DNA of 64,000 nucleotides, from contig NZ_JBHRWV010000012.1 of the NCBI RefSeq assembly GCF_042648145.1, positions 62,001 to 126,000 on the forward strand, read 5' to 3'. Below, in pieces: positions 42,943 through 52,177 of this stretch. The stretch's first letter is position 1, and each line of letters starts with the position of its first letter. Both the position numbers and the translations under genes were made by a program. The notes beneath the pieces were generated by a model, which was given only the letters and a program-made list of their open reading frames with translations, did no database searches and had not been told where the DNA came from. The stretch is from Salinicoccus sesuvii (GTDB lineage: Bacteria; Bacillota; Bacilli; Staphylococcales; Salinicoccaceae).

Positions 42943-43716
42943 GCGTGATCTCTTTCTATTATAATTAATAACTTTTCCGATCTTGTGGACAACTGGTACA
43001 TGTAGCAACATGAACTGGCCGGCTTTTACAACACGTACAATGCGACTGGGCTGTTTGATAAGCCGGTATAGCCATTCCAGCTGGAATCGAATCCAGATTG
43101 ACGGCGCACGTTTGGCTGTACCTGAGAGGACATCGAAACTTCCGCCTACACCCATGAAGACACCCTTATCGAAACGATCGATATAATCTTTGATCCAGTT
43201 TTCCTGACGCATCATACCAAGAGCCACCAGAACGACGTCAGGCCTGGCCTCAACCACTGTTTTGATAAAAGCTTCATCGTTAAGATCAGCATACCCGTGC
43301 ATTCTACCGGCTACCAGCAGTCCCGGATACTTTTCTTTTGCGTTCTCCACTGCCTTTTTATTGGAATTTTCCTCAGCACCTATGAAGAACACGCTATAGC
43401 CATTCTGCGCAGCATGCTCAAGCACATAATGCATGACATCAACACCACATATTCTCTCTTCGAGTGGTTTACCTAGCATTTTTGTGGCATTTATAATACC
43501 GATTCCATCTGGTAACACGTAATCAGCTGACTGGACTGTTTTCTTGAAGTCAGGATGCTGTCTTGTAGCAATGACAATCTCTGGATTAGCAGTGACAATG
43601 AAACATTTTTGCTCTGCGGCTAAACATGGATATAATGAGTCATTGAGAAATGCACTCATCGATGTATTTGTAAAATCAATATCCATTACTGTTACGCTCC
43701 TACGGTGTTTTGTCAT
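42931..43716 (-). CDS. tarA: WecG/TagA-family N-acetylmannosaminyltransferase (wall teichoic acid TarA)
   Basis: The 261 aa match the TagA/WecG/CpsF family: CFIVTANPEIVIATRQHPDF, YVLPDGIGIINATKMLG, RICGVDVMHYVLEHAAQNGYSVFFIGA, VVLVALGMMRQENWI and FMGVGGSFDVLSGTAKRAP. TarA adds ManNAc from UDP-ManNAc to undecaprenyl-PP-GlcNAc, completing the disaccharide linkage unit. An AAGGAGGG site precedes the ATG. It follows tarH by 49 bp on the same strand. The TagO enzyme that supplies the acceptor is not in this window. Confidence 0.93.
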   Translation of the reverse strand: MTKHRRSVTVMDIDFTNTSMSAFLNDSLYPCLAAEQKCFIVTANPEIVIATRQHPDFKKTVQSADYVLPDGIGIINATKMLGKPLEERICGVDVMHYVLEHAAQNGYSVFFIGAEENSNKKAVENAKEKYPGLLVAGRMHGYADLNDEAFIKTVVEARPDVVLVALGMMRQENWIKDYIDRFDKGVFMGVGGSFDVLSGTAKRAPSIWIRFQLEWLYRLIKQPSRIVRVVKAGQFMLLHVPVVHKIGKVINYNRKRSRKKD

Positions 43717-43765
43717 ATGAATCCCTCCTTAAGAAAATAACGGCCGAGAACCGACCGATTATCTT

Positions 43766-45133
43766 TTATTGACGATGGGAAGCATTGAATTCTTTCTTTT
43801 GCTCATCTTCGTTGATGTTATTACTATGGATCCAGACAGCTTCACTTTCACCCTCGATATGCCCCTTGTACCAGACATTGCTCCCAACGATAACCGTTTC
43901 AGATACATAGAAGGAGAGACCAGCGTGATTTTCGAGTGATGCATAAGCGTACTGTCTGTGTCCGCCCCATGGAGCAGTCGATGCGTATCCTCTACCCCGC
44001 AATGTAAAACGACGCTGGTCATTATCCACGTGAACATAAACGTGAGAGGATGTCTCAATTGCTTTGATCCATCCGATGACACCGTCGACACCACTTGGTT
44101 CTGTGCTCAATAGATAATAGTCCTCGAACTGATAGGTTGCTTCCCGTTTAGTATAATATACCCGGTTTTTATAACTTTGTGCATCCAGCAGTTCTTCACC
44201 GCTGTCTGGTGCCTTATATATATTAGTCGCATCCGTCTTCAGATGCACGAGACGGCTGATTGGCCGGACAGTATATCCATAAGCCGCAGTAAGGTCGTTT
44301 CCATCATCGAGAATTGTCAAGTTGCCGTACTGCTTATAATTGTATTCATTTGGGTTGCGACTCATGACACGTGTGCGATAGTCATCGCGTTCTTCTTTTG
44401 ACATCGCCTGCCATTTCAAGAGAAATGATTCATAGAGGGGGAGAATGTCCCGCACTTCACCAAATGCTTTGACCCGACCAAATTCAAGCCAGAGTATCTT
44501 ATCGCAAAAACTCTTCATTTGACTGATCGAGTGGCTGACGAAGATCATCGTTTTACCTTGTTCCTTGAACTCAAGCATCTTGTTCAGGCTCTTTTCAGCA
44601 AATGCTTTATCACCGACTGATAATGCTTCATCGATAATCAAAATATCTGGATCGACATTGACACTGATGGCAAAACCGAGTCTCGACTTCATACCACTCG
44701 AGTAAGACTTAACCGGTTGGTCGATGAAATGCTCAAGTTCTGAAAATGCGATGATATCGGGTTCCAGCGCTTTGATCTGGTGTTTCGAGAATCCGAGCAT
44801 CAGGCACTTCAGTTCGATGTTGTCACGCCCTGTCAACTCATCATTAAGTCCGGAAGCGACCGCAATCAAAGCGGTCTGTCCATTGACTTGCACTTCACCG
44901 CCCGATTCAGGTACGATGCCCGCAATAATATTGGATAGTGTCGATTTGCCGGAGCCGTTAATGCCGATAAAGCCGATGACATCGCCTTTATCAGCTTCGA
45001 AGTCGATACCATTCAGCGCGTGGAAAGTCTGCCCGTGTCTGCGAGGACTGACCAAATCCATGATTCGTGCTTTCTGACTGTCGTAGAGCGTATACTGCTT
45101 AGATAGGTTTTTAGTAATGATTGCTTTAGTCAT
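43766..45133 (-). CDS. tarH: Teichoic acid export ATPase TarH/TagH with C-terminal GW/SH3-type extension
   Basis: The 455 aa have an ATPase domain (1-245) with Walker A GINGSGKST, signature YSSGMKSRLGFA, Walker B LIIDEALSVGD and VSHS. An extension (about 285-440) shows GW-like repeats (RPISRLVHLKTDATNIYKAP; VIGWIKAIETSSHVYVHVD; GSNVWYKGHI) similar to SH3-type modules in some TagH proteins. Its location outside or inside the cell is unresolved because no membrane helix is clear. With TarG it exports wall teichoic acid. It is 11 bp downstream of tarG. AGAGGGATG lies before the ATG. Confidence 0.92.
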   Translation of the reverse strand: MTKAIITKNLSKQYTLYDSQKARIMDLVSPRRHGQTFHALNGIDFEADKGDVIGFIGINGSGKSTLSNIIAGIVPESGGEVQVNGQTALIAVASGLNDELTGRDNIELKCLMLGFSKHQIKALEPDIIAFSELEHFIDQPVKSYSSGMKSRLGFAISVNVDPDILIIDEALSVGDKAFAEKSLNKMLEFKEQGKTMIFVSHSISQMKSFCDKILWLEFGRVKAFGEVRDILPLYESFLLKWQAMSKEERDDYRTRVMSRNPNEYNYKQYGNLTILDDGNDLTAAYGYTVRPISRLVHLKTDATNIYKAPDSGEELLDAQSYKNRVYYTKREATYQFEDYYLLSTEPSGVDGVIGWIKAIETSSHVYVHVDNDQRRFTLRGRGYASTAPWGGHRQYAYASLENHAGLSFYVSETVIVGSNVWYKGHIEGESEAVWIHSNNINEDEQKKEFNASHRQ

Positions 45134-45144
45134 TTACATCCCTC

Positions 45145-45966
45145 TTATAGGTAGTCGATGAAATTCCGCCTGAATTTAATGTGCAGTACCGATCCAATAG
45201 TTAGGAGTACAGCGATCAAGCCCCAGAAGTATAATGTCATCTCCCAATGGGTGATGAGATACCATTCTGTTCCAAAAAACACGGAACGATATCCTTCAAT
45301 CAGATAGATTAATGGATTCAACTGCATAATTCTCATCAAGGTCGGGAAATCTGAGAGTAAAGATAATGGCCATAGTACCCCGGACAGATAAAGTGCCATG
45401 CGCAGTAGTGAATTAAGCAACAGATGCACATCCCGTACAAGCGTCGACAATGTTGAGGTAATCAACGAAAACGAGAATACCAGCATGTAAGTGCCGAGTA
45501 CAAAGTAGGGCAACTGAACGTAGTAGACATTCATATAATAGCCAGCAAACTGGAAAGTAACACAGGCAATCGCCAGCATCAGGATATGTGTATAGAACTT
45601 CGAGAATATGCTGATGTTCGGAATCAAGCTGAGTGGGAAATTCATCTTCGACAGCATTTTCAACCGTCTATAGATTGATTTCGATGCCTCGATGCTCCCT
45701 TGAAAGAAAAAGGTCCATACGACAAAACCGATGAACAGCCAGAAGAAAAAGGGCACTTCCATCCCGTTCATCTGAATCGGCTCCCGCTGCCTCAGTGTCG
45801 CAAACACAAACCAGTAGATCAGTATGCTGATCAATGGGGTAAGAATCTCCCATACAATACCGAGATAATTGTTCTGGTTCTTACTCTTTATATCGTACAT
45901 GGACAGTCGTCTTACGAGATAGAAGTTCGACAGCTGTTCACGCAATATGATCCATATGGATTTCAT
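45145..45966 (-). CDS. tarG: Teichoic acid export permease TarG/TagG
   Basis: The 273-aa membrane protein has six hydrophobic helices and the TagG pattern: NFYLVRRLSMYDIKSKNQNNYLGIVWEILTPL, FFQGSIEASKSIYRRLKMLSKMNFPLSLIPN, LVRDVHLLLNSLLRMALYLSGVLWPLSLL, LNPLIYLIEGYRSVFF. ATG 45966 (MKSIWIILREQ) is chosen because it aligns with known TarG starts. ATG 45987 has no ribosome site, though the site for 45966 is also weak and translation may be coupled to tarF just upstream. It works with TarH to flip the lipid-linked teichoic acid. Confidence 0.9.
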   Translation of the reverse strand: MKSIWIILREQLSNFYLVRRLSMYDIKSKNQNNYLGIVWEILTPLISILIYWFVFATLRQREPIQMNGMEVPFFFWLFIGFVVWTFFFQGSIEASKSIYRRLKMLSKMNFPLSLIPNISIFSKFYTHILMLAIACVTFQFAGYYMNVYYVQLPYFVLGTYMLVFSFSLITSTLSTLVRDVHLLLNSLLRMALYLSGVLWPLSLLSDFPTLMRIMQLNPLIYLIEGYRSVFFGTEWYLITHWEMTLYFWGLIAVLLTIGSVLHIKFRRNFIDYL

Positions 45967-46001
45967 CTCTTTTTCACAACCATTCATTCATCGTTGTTGA
46001 A

Positions 46002-47195
46002 TTATACAATTTTATCTTTTAAATGACAAACAATCTCGTCACAGACACGCTTTGTCGCGTTACCGTCTTCGAAAGTGCAGAACTTCTCCCTGAAGTGCTC
46101 AGTATTGTAATTTTTATTGAAATCCGACGTTTCCGTATCTTGAATTGACTGGATCAGTGCCTCTGTCGTCTTAACAATTGGTCCAGGTGCTTCCTGCTCA
46201 AAGTCGAAGTAGAAGCCGCGCAGCTTATCTCTGTAGTTGTCGAGATCATATGTATAGAAAATCATTGGTCGCTCGAGTATCGCATAATCGAAGAAGACTG
46301 ACGAGTAGTCGGTAACTAAAATATCAGACACGATATAAAGGTCTCTGATATCTTCATATTTGGAGAAGTCATATATAAAGTCTTCATAACCTGATAAATC
46401 CAAGTTTTCCGCAATCAAGTAGTGGAGTCTTAGAATAACAACGTAGTCATCAGATAATGCTTCAGCCATTTGCCTTATATCAAACTGCAGGTCGAATTTA
46501 TATTTCCCTTGTTCATGATAAGCATCATCACGCCAAGTCGGTGCATAGAGAATTACTTTCTTATCATTAGGGAGATTGAGAAGCTCCCGGATGCTCCGTT
46601 TGTTTGTATCGTTATTGTTTTTGGAAAGATGATCGTTTCTCGGGTATCCAGTCTCCAGTACTTTTTTATCAAAACGAAAAGCGTGTTTGAATATGTCGGT
46701 CGAATAGGCATTTGGAGAGATGAGATAATCCCACTTCGATGCTTCTGTTGTGAAGTTCTGTTTATAGCGCACTGTATCTGTGCCAGGCATATGCACCGTA
46801 TCGATATCCATGCCGAGTCGCTTTAATGGTGTACCATGCCACGTTTGCAAATACGTAGTGTTTTTAGGTTTCGGTATCCACAATGGCAGACGACTATTCG
46901 TCACCCAAAGGGTCGCCTTGTTCATGTAGATCATCCAGCTTGGAGTAAAACGCGAAACATACGGAATATCATATTCTTTGAACAGGCGCGAATGCTTACG
47001 ATTTACGCTCCACATCAGTCGGTATTCAGGATAGTGGATCGACATGTATTCGTATATCGCCCGGGGGTTGTCGCTGTACTGCTTGCCGAGGAAACTCTCG
47101 AACATGATTAGACGGTAGTCCTTGTGAAACGAACCACCAAGCAGTCTGAACATAATTTTGTACAATTCTAATGTTACTATTTTAATAATCTTCAT
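46002..47195 (-). CDS. tarF: CDP-glycerol glycerophosphotransferase (TarF/TagF type)
   Basis: The 397 aa contain the Glyphos_transf domain with LQTWHGTPLKRLGMDID, SPNAYSTDIFKHAF, ETGYPRNDHL, ILYAPTWRDDAYHEQGKYKF and ILVTDYSSVFFDYAILERPMIFYTYD, the standard order of the family. The HGTPLKR and PTWRDD motifs bind donor and acceptor. TarF/TagF-type enzymes extend the primed linkage unit with glycerol phosphate from CDP-glycerol at the membrane. ATG 47195 is chosen after AGGTGTGG, and GTG codons at 47204/47201 overlap that site. It leads the tarF-tarG-tarH-tarA run. Whether it adds one unit or polymerises is not decidable here. Confidence 0.88.
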   Translation of the reverse strand: MKIIKIVTLELYKIMFRLLGGSFHKDYRLIMFESFLGKQYSDNPRAIYEYMSIHYPEYRLMWSVNRKHSRLFKEYDIPYVSRFTPSWMIYMNKATLWVTNSRLPLWIPKPKNTTYLQTWHGTPLKRLGMDIDTVHMPGTDTVRYKQNFTTEASKWDYLISPNAYSTDIFKHAFRFDKKVLETGYPRNDHLSKNNNDTNKRSIRELLNLPNDKKVILYAPTWRDDAYHEQGKYKFDLQFDIRQMAEALSDDYVVILRLHYLIAENLDLSGYEDFIYDFSKYEDIRDLYIVSDILVTDYSSVFFDYAILERPMIFYTYDLDNYRDKLRGFYFDFEQEAPGPIVKTTEALIQSIQDTETSDFNKNYNTEHFREKFCTFEDGNATKRVCDEIVCHLKDKIV

Positions 47196-47233
47196 TTTCA
47201 CCACACCTGTATTTATATTAACTTGAATAATTA

Positions 47234-47242
47234 TGATATAAT
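47234..47242 (+). promoter_or_regulatory. Extended -10 promoter for tarD-tarB in the divergent tar region
   Basis: TG-A-TATAAT in the 122-bp gap between divergent tarF and tarD, without a clear -35. Minus-strand -10 candidates for tarF (such as CATAAT at 47235-47230) overlap it, so the two directions may compete. Confidence 0.55.
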
Positions 47243-47317
47243 CTTTACATTGTCTTTACTATATCGACTATAACTTAAATAATTATATCATCAACAGCAT
47301 GTATGGGGGGGCTATGC

Positions 47318-47713
47318 ATGAAAAAAGTAATTACTTACGGCACATTTGATTTGATCCATATGGGACATATCAACATACTGCGCCGGGCAAGAGCGCTCGG
47401 GGATCATCTGACAGTCGCCGTATCGACAGACGACTTCAACACGTTGAAGCATAAGCAATCATATTATCCGTATCAGCAGAGGAAGGAAATTCTTGAAGCA
47501 ATCCGCTATGTTGACGAAGTCATAGCGGAGTCCAGTTGGGACCAGAAAATTGAGGATATCAAAAAGTATGATATTGATCTTTTCGTTATGGGAGGAGACT
47601 GGGAAGGAGCATTCGACTTCTTAAAGGATTACTGTGAAGTACGCTACTTGCCAAGAACTGAAGGGATTTCAACCACTAAGACGAAAGCGGACTTGTCGCA
47701 TCGACATGATTAG
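47318..47713 (+). CDS. tarD: Glycerol-3-phosphate cytidylyltransferase TarD/TagD
   Basis: The 131 aa carry the nucleotidyltransferase signature ITYGTFDLIHMGHINILRRAR (HxGH, here HMGH) and the closing RTEGISTTK, both diagnostic of TagD. KHKQSYYPYQQRKEIL and VMGGDWEG also match. It makes CDP-glycerol from CTP and glycerol-3-phosphate, the donor for TarB, TarF and the 892-aa transferase. ATG 47318 is preferred over 47303 because a run of G residues (47305-47311) is the ribosome site. The stop overlaps the next ATG by 8 bp. Confidence 0.95.
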   Translation: MKKVITYGTFDLIHMGHINILRRARALGDHLTVAVSTDDFNTLKHKQSYYPYQQRKEILEAIRYVDEVIAESSWDQKIEDIKKYDIDLFVMGGDWEGAFDFLKDYCEVRYLPRTEGISTTKTKADLSHRHD

Positions 47714-48854
47714 GGAAGTAGCGCTTAGTATCTATTTGTTACTCGTGCGCATCCTCTTCCGCATTTTGAGGATGCTCCCGGTACAGAACAAGACGGTGAT
47801 GCTCTCAGCATTTGGTGACAACATCCAGCAAGTGATCAATCAAATGCCGCACCACACATCATCCAAGATCATTGTGCTGAAGGAACCACAGTGTACACGT
47901 ACGTTTCAAAATGTATCTGCCGACAACGTCATCGATTTCTCACACAAACACATTTTTCACCATATAAAGGGCATCTATCACCTGGCGACGAGTAAAGTCG
48001 TTTTCGTAGATTCTTATCACGCGATTTTAGCCGCCTGCGATTTCAAAAAGCAGACGACCTGCATCCAACTATGGCACGCCAATGGTGCAGTTAAGCTGTT
48101 TGGACTTAAAGATAAGACAATTGATAACCGACAAGGATCTGCACATAGACGATTCAAAAATGTTTACCGACGATTCCACAAAGTTGTGGTCAGCTCAGAT
48201 GCTATGGCAGACATCTTCAAAACAGCATTTGGTCTCTCTGATAACCATATGCTTAAAACGGGCGTACCACGCACAGACTTCTTTCATTCCAAAAGACGTC
48301 TAGAGACTGCGAAAGCTAGAGCACATGAAAATCTACCACAAATAGAAGGCAAACAGGTAATACTGTATGCGCCTACGTTCAGGGACGGCGATTTTGAGGT
48401 ATGTACGCTTCCGATTGATGTTGCAGCAATGCAGGCATCTCTTGGCGACACCTGTCATTTGCTGATTCATCTACATCCTGCTGTGAACTTCCAAGGTTTT
48501 GTTAACACGGATTTCGCGACTGATGTATCGAAAGGGTACAGTATATTTGAACTGCTCAGTGTTACAGATATTCTGATTACCGACTACTCGTCGATCCCAT
48601 TTGAATTCAGCACGCTGAAAAAACCGATGATTTTCTATCCATATGATTTGAAAGTGTACGAGGAGAGTAGAGGGATCTGGTTCGACTACGCAACGCTTGT
48701 TCCTGGGCCAATTGTCTATAGGACTTCTGATATCATCGATATCATTGATGAGCAGCTATTTGACATGGAAGTGGTGGAAACATTCGATAAGAAATGGAAT
48801 ATGTACGCTGATGGACAAGCAACGTGTCGCTTATTAGAATCGGTATATAACTAA
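47706..48854 (+). CDS. tarB: CDP-glycerol:glycolipid glycerophosphotransferase, TarB/TagB primase type
   Basis: The 382 aa have a hydrophobic basic start (MIREVALSIYLLLVRILFRIL) suited to membrane contact. The transferase domain reads IQLWHANGAVKLFGLKDK, KTGVPRTDFFH, VILYAPTFRDGDF, LLIHLHPAV and ILITDYSSIPFEFSTLKKPMIFYPYD. LWHA(N)GA-x-K-x-FG is the TagB-type version, in contrast to HGTPLK in TarF, so it should add the first glycerol phosphate to ManNAc. ATG 47706 lies within the end of tarD (ATGATTAG overlap). The longer frame from 47634 is rejected. A strong terminator follows. Confidence 0.88.
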   Translation: MIREVALSIYLLLVRILFRILRMLPVQNKTVMLSAFGDNIQQVINQMPHHTSSKIIVLKEPQCTRTFQNVSADNVIDFSHKHIFHHIKGIYHLATSKVVFVDSYHAILAACDFKKQTTCIQLWHANGAVKLFGLKDKTIDNRQGSAHRRFKNVYRRFHKVVVSSDAMADIFKTAFGLSDNHMLKTGVPRTDFFHSKRRLETAKARAHENLPQIEGKQVILYAPTFRDGDFEVCTLPIDVAAMQASLGDTCHLLIHLHPAVNFQGFVNTDFATDVSKGYSIFELLSVTDILITDYSSIPFEFSTLKKPMIFYPYDLKVYEESRGIWFDYATLVPGPIVYRTSDIIDIIDEQLFDMEVVETFDKKWNMYADGQATCRLLESVYN

Positions 48855-48888
48855 AGCAGCGTGAAGATATTAATCTTCACGCTGCTTT
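48853..48888. terminator. Bidirectional terminator between tarB and the 892-aa transferase gene
   Basis: 16-bp perfect stem AAAGCAGCGTGAAGAT/ATCTTCACGCTGCTTT with loop ATTA, between convergent genes 15 bp apart. U-tracts are short on both sides. Confidence 0.8.
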
Positions 48889-51548
48889 ACTTTATCCATT
48901 ACTGAGTCGTAAATACGTTTACGATTGTTGTGGTCTTGATACGTCAGAATGCCCGAGAGATCATGCGCTTTTGGCTGAAACCCATTTTTAATATACGTTT
49001 CTATCGCATCGATCAGCGCTTCTTCGTTTTTTGCGATGTCACCGATGAAAGTTTCCGGTATCGGTCTTAGGCTACCGTGCCTGAAAAACCGCCCGGCATC
49101 AAAGTGATAGTATGCAACCGGCTTATTCATCAAGGTGAAGTCGAAACTGACACTGGAGAAGTCGGTGATCAGTAGCGCATGCTTGATCAAAAGATCTTGG
49201 ACGGTCTGTTGTCCAAGTTTGATAAATCGGATATGACTCCTAAGGTCAAGATGTTCATTGTTGAAGTAACTTTGCGCCCGGTAGTGTGGATAGAAGTTGA
49301 GATATACACCATAGTCTTCTAACAGTTGGTTCAACCGTGAGTTATGGATGAGACTATGGTATCGGGCGTAATATTCGCTCTCAAGAAACGCTTCATCCGT
49401 ATTGATCCAATCCCGCCACGTTGGCATCAACAAAATGTCTCTCGGCGTATTGTCATGAGGCAGCAGATCGAAGCGGGCAAGGCCCGTAACCGCAACCTCA
49501 TTCTCGTGATACCCCATCGTCTCCATGACCACTTCCTGTTTTTCTGCTTCGCTGCTGACGATGAATAGATCAAAAGGCAGTTCATAATATTGACGATGGT
49601 ACTCTACAGGTTTTCGTCCAAGGACACCATGCTGCAAAAATATCTTAATCGTATCTTCATAATGGAAGAACCCTTGTGCCGTTTTATATGGCATTAGATT
49701 CTCGAGATCATGTGTACCAAGCAACACACCTGCACGAAAAGCGATATCGAAGTGTGCTTTTGAACCGAAAGCTAAAACGTTTTTCTCGGTTTCAATCTTC
49801 TTATAGTCTTCTGCCGTATCCTCGATAACATAGTAGGCTTCGATATCCGTATTTTCCTTTAGCCAATTGAACATTGCGTAGCCATTGTCCTGTGCCGTGT
49901 CGTACCTTTCACCAAGTAGCCAGATGGCATAGTCTTTATGCTCAGTATCGTCAGTAATCTCAACACTCTTTGGGATCATGAAACTCTCGATTTTCAAATT
50001 GTTGAAAGGTGTCGTTGTAATCAGGTGATAGTGCACGTTCCCATCAGAATCAGTCACCTCATGCCGACCATAATGCGTATCTTTCTTATATACTGAATGC
50101 TTGAATTTAATCTTCTCTTTTCTAAGCACGGTACCGTCTGAATGGATGATTTCAACGAAGAGGTCGATGACGGTCTTCTCTTTACTTTTAATCTGGGTGA
50201 AGTCGAGAGATTTCAAATCGACACGGAAGAGCCGGTCGATCTCAACACGTACGGACTCGAGAGAATACCGATCGACGAAAGAGAGGTAAGGTGTTGCGTC
50301 AATGAATGCATCTAGCCCTTTAAGGTAGCCCTGCATCGTAAAGTCATCAATTTCAGTCACTTGTCGTCTCAATGGGCGTTCGGCTACATTAAAGCCGAGT
50401 AACCCGTCACGCCGTTGATAAAAGGATATTTTCAGCATTTCGTGCGCATATTCCGCCTGAATGGCCCCACCAAATCCAATCCGTTTAAGGTGACTGGCAT
50501 TCAGCTGCAGCTGAAGCGGATGGGTACCACGCGTCTTTAGTATAAGTTTCTTTCTTGAAACAGTATCGACAAGCGCGCCCAGCGGGACATCCAATCGGAT
50601 TTCCGCATCTTTTTCTGAAGTAGGAAACGGAACTGGTGTGACCACGTCTGTCGAAGTATCGACAATCAGCAGCGTTTCAGGCGACACGGGTAAATTAAAT
50701 GCAAATCGCATATTTATAGATTCGCCTTCAATAGTTGTCTCAAACGCTGTCATTTCAATTTCATGTGTAACGACTTCTGCAGACAGGTAACCGCGATCGG
50801 GTATGAAAGCAATCTCATAGCGCACCGTCTCCATAGATAGGGGAGTACCGCTATAGCTTACCGGGAACAACGTATTACCTTTGAGCAAATAGAGCTTGGG
50901 ATGGCCTTGGGTCAATGTGGCGAAGTCCTCAATTTTAAGCGTTTCTGGATCTTCAGAAACATTCTCTAGTATTCTTAGTTTGTTTTGATACAGCCATGCC
51001 AGATGACACTCTGTCTCCACTTTTTCTTTAAGTGTCAATTCAAGAATACAGTAAGTACCACCGAGTCGCTCGATTTTAGCTGGCTGTTCCATTTCAAATT
51101 GATACTCTGGCAATAAGTGACTGAGCACAATACTGCCTTGTGCAGAAATGTTGAAATATCTGCTGTTTGAAAAGAATGAAAGACTTTGATATTCTTCGTC
51201 CCCATTCATGCGAATAATCATACGCTTCCCATTGAATTTAAGTTCAATGGTTGCCCGTCTATCCATTTCATCGAGTATTGCGTAGGGTACTTTGATCTGA
51301 AGACGGTCTTGGTTGATAGTATAATTAAGAATGCGTCGCGTTCTTCCACTAATGAAATGTATATTCAATTTACGTTCTACTTTATAGTTGAAAAAGTTCT
51401 GCACGGTCAGATTGATATTGAAATAAGTCTCCTGAGCATCTACATCACGGAGTGTCACTTTCTTGATGAGGCGTTCCCTTACGCGACGAGGAACTCTATT
51501 TCTCAACCGAGTCGCAAGCTTTTTTCTAAATGCATTCAAAGTCCCCAT
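48870..51548 (-). CDS. Large CDP-glycerol:poly(glycerophosphate) transferase with long N-terminal beta-rich region
   Basis: The 892 aa end in a Glyphos_transf domain (about 560-885): GTHDLENLMPYK, KIFLQHGVLGRKPVEYHRQYYE, SSEAEKQEVVMETMGYHENEVAVTGLARFD, ILLMPTWRDWINTDEAF and LLITDFSSVSFDFTLMNKPVAYYHFD. The first 550 residues are mainly strand-forming with few motifs, and may bind polymer or sugar. This size fits TarL/TagF-like polymerases or capsule glycerophosphate transferases more than a primase. The ATG has GGGGG directly against it, so TTG three codons later (with GGGGATGGGG upstream) is an alternative start. A weak promoter TTGTAT-18 bp-TAGAAT (51604-51575, minus) precedes it. Confidence 0.85.
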   Translation of the reverse strand: MGTLNAFRKKLATRLRNRVPRRVRERLIKKVTLRDVDAQETYFNINLTVQNFFNYKVERKLNIHFISGRTRRILNYTINQDRLQIKVPYAILDEMDRRATIELKFNGKRMIIRMNGDEEYQSLSFFSNSRYFNISAQGSIVLSHLLPEYQFEMEQPAKIERLGGTYCILELTLKEKVETECHLAWLYQNKLRILENVSEDPETLKIEDFATLTQGHPKLYLLKGNTLFPVSYSGTPLSMETVRYEIAFIPDRGYLSAEVVTHEIEMTAFETTIEGESINMRFAFNLPVSPETLLIVDTSTDVVTPVPFPTSEKDAEIRLDVPLGALVDTVSRKKLILKTRGTHPLQLQLNASHLKRIGFGGAIQAEYAHEMLKISFYQRRDGLLGFNVAERPLRRQVTEIDDFTMQGYLKGLDAFIDATPYLSFVDRYSLESVRVEIDRLFRVDLKSLDFTQIKSKEKTVIDLFVEIIHSDGTVLRKEKIKFKHSVYKKDTHYGRHEVTDSDGNVHYHLITTTPFNNLKIESFMIPKSVEITDDTEHKDYAIWLLGERYDTAQDNGYAMFNWLKENTDIEAYYVIEDTAEDYKKIETEKNVLAFGSKAHFDIAFRAGVLLGTHDLENLMPYKTAQGFFHYEDTIKIFLQHGVLGRKPVEYHRQYYELPFDLFIVSSEAEKQEVVMETMGYHENEVAVTGLARFDLLPHDNTPRDILLMPTWRDWINTDEAFLESEYYARYHSLIHNSRLNQLLEDYGVYLNFYPHYRAQSYFNNEHLDLRSHIRFIKLGQQTVQDLLIKHALLITDFSSVSFDFTLMNKPVAYYHFDAGRFFRHGSLRPIPETFIGDIAKNEEALIDAIETYIKNGFQPKAHDLSGILTYQDHNNRKRIYDSVMDKVKQRED

Positions 51549-51652
51549 CCCCCAATCGTTATAGTGTCTTATATATTCTACTGTATTCCTTACTATAAAT
51601 ACAAAGCCATTTAGTAAAATTTAATAAACGATTTTCAATAAGGGGGTGGAGC

Positions 51653-51685
51653 ACAAAAAAGAAGCACCCAAGTACCAGATGCTTC
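51653..51685 (-). terminator. Intrinsic terminator after the endonuclease-V-like gene
   Basis: On the minus strand GAAGCA...TGCTTC (51685-51680 with 51666-51661) closes a loop, followed by TTTTTTG. The stem is only six base pairs. Confidence 0.65.
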
Positions 51686-51694
51686 ACATACATA

Positions 51695-52177
51695 CTATTT
51701 CTTTTCAAACCGTACACCGCACCGAGGCGGAATCGTATCATCCATCCACTTATCATCCAGCAGCTGGAGATAAAGGTCATAAGCAACATTGCCGTATATC
51801 TTATCTTCTCCAAAAACGTAGAAAGGCGGGAGTGGTTCGTCGCTCCATAATCCCGTATGCGCATTATCTGTGATCAGTTGCTTCAACGCTTCGAGGTCTT
51901 CGCGAAACTTTGGACTGCGTTTACCCCCACGGCGTTGATGTTCTAAATCACATGCAACAAGGAGTTGGAATGTGTCGGTAATGTATGGATAGCCATTATT
52001 ATAAATATGGTTGACGATCGGATGATGCCGGTAGCGCGTGTTTGTATCTAAAAGCTCAAGCAGGCTCAAGTTCACCCGCAGTATCTGATATAGCTCAAGT
52101 ACTTGCTTACTTAGCCTGCGATTGTCCAAGTATCTTGCACTTACTTCATGAGATGGGCTGACTCTGAATACTTGCAT
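51695..52177 (-). CDS. Pyrimidine-dimer DNA glycosylase/endonuclease V-like protein
   Basis: The 160 aa begin MQVFRVSPSHEVSARYLDNRRLSKQVLELYQIL, the pattern of the endonuclease V/pyrimidine-dimer glycosylase family (LD-x-(K/R)RL-x-KQ). RYRHHPIVNHIYNNGYPYI also fits. Family members cut at UV-induced dimers, but many bacterial homologues are untested. The ATG overlaps the stop of the upstream YtoQ-like gene (TAATG), so translation is coupled. It has no link to the surrounding polymer genes. Confidence 0.75.
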   Translation of the reverse strand: MQVFRVSPSHEVSARYLDNRRLSKQVLELYQILRVNLSLLELLDTNTRYRHHPIVNHIYNNGYPYITDTFQLLVACDLEHQRRGGKRSPKFREDLEALKQLITDNAHTGLWSDEPLPPFYVFGEDKIYGNVAYDLYLQLLDDKWMDDTIPPRCGVRFEKK

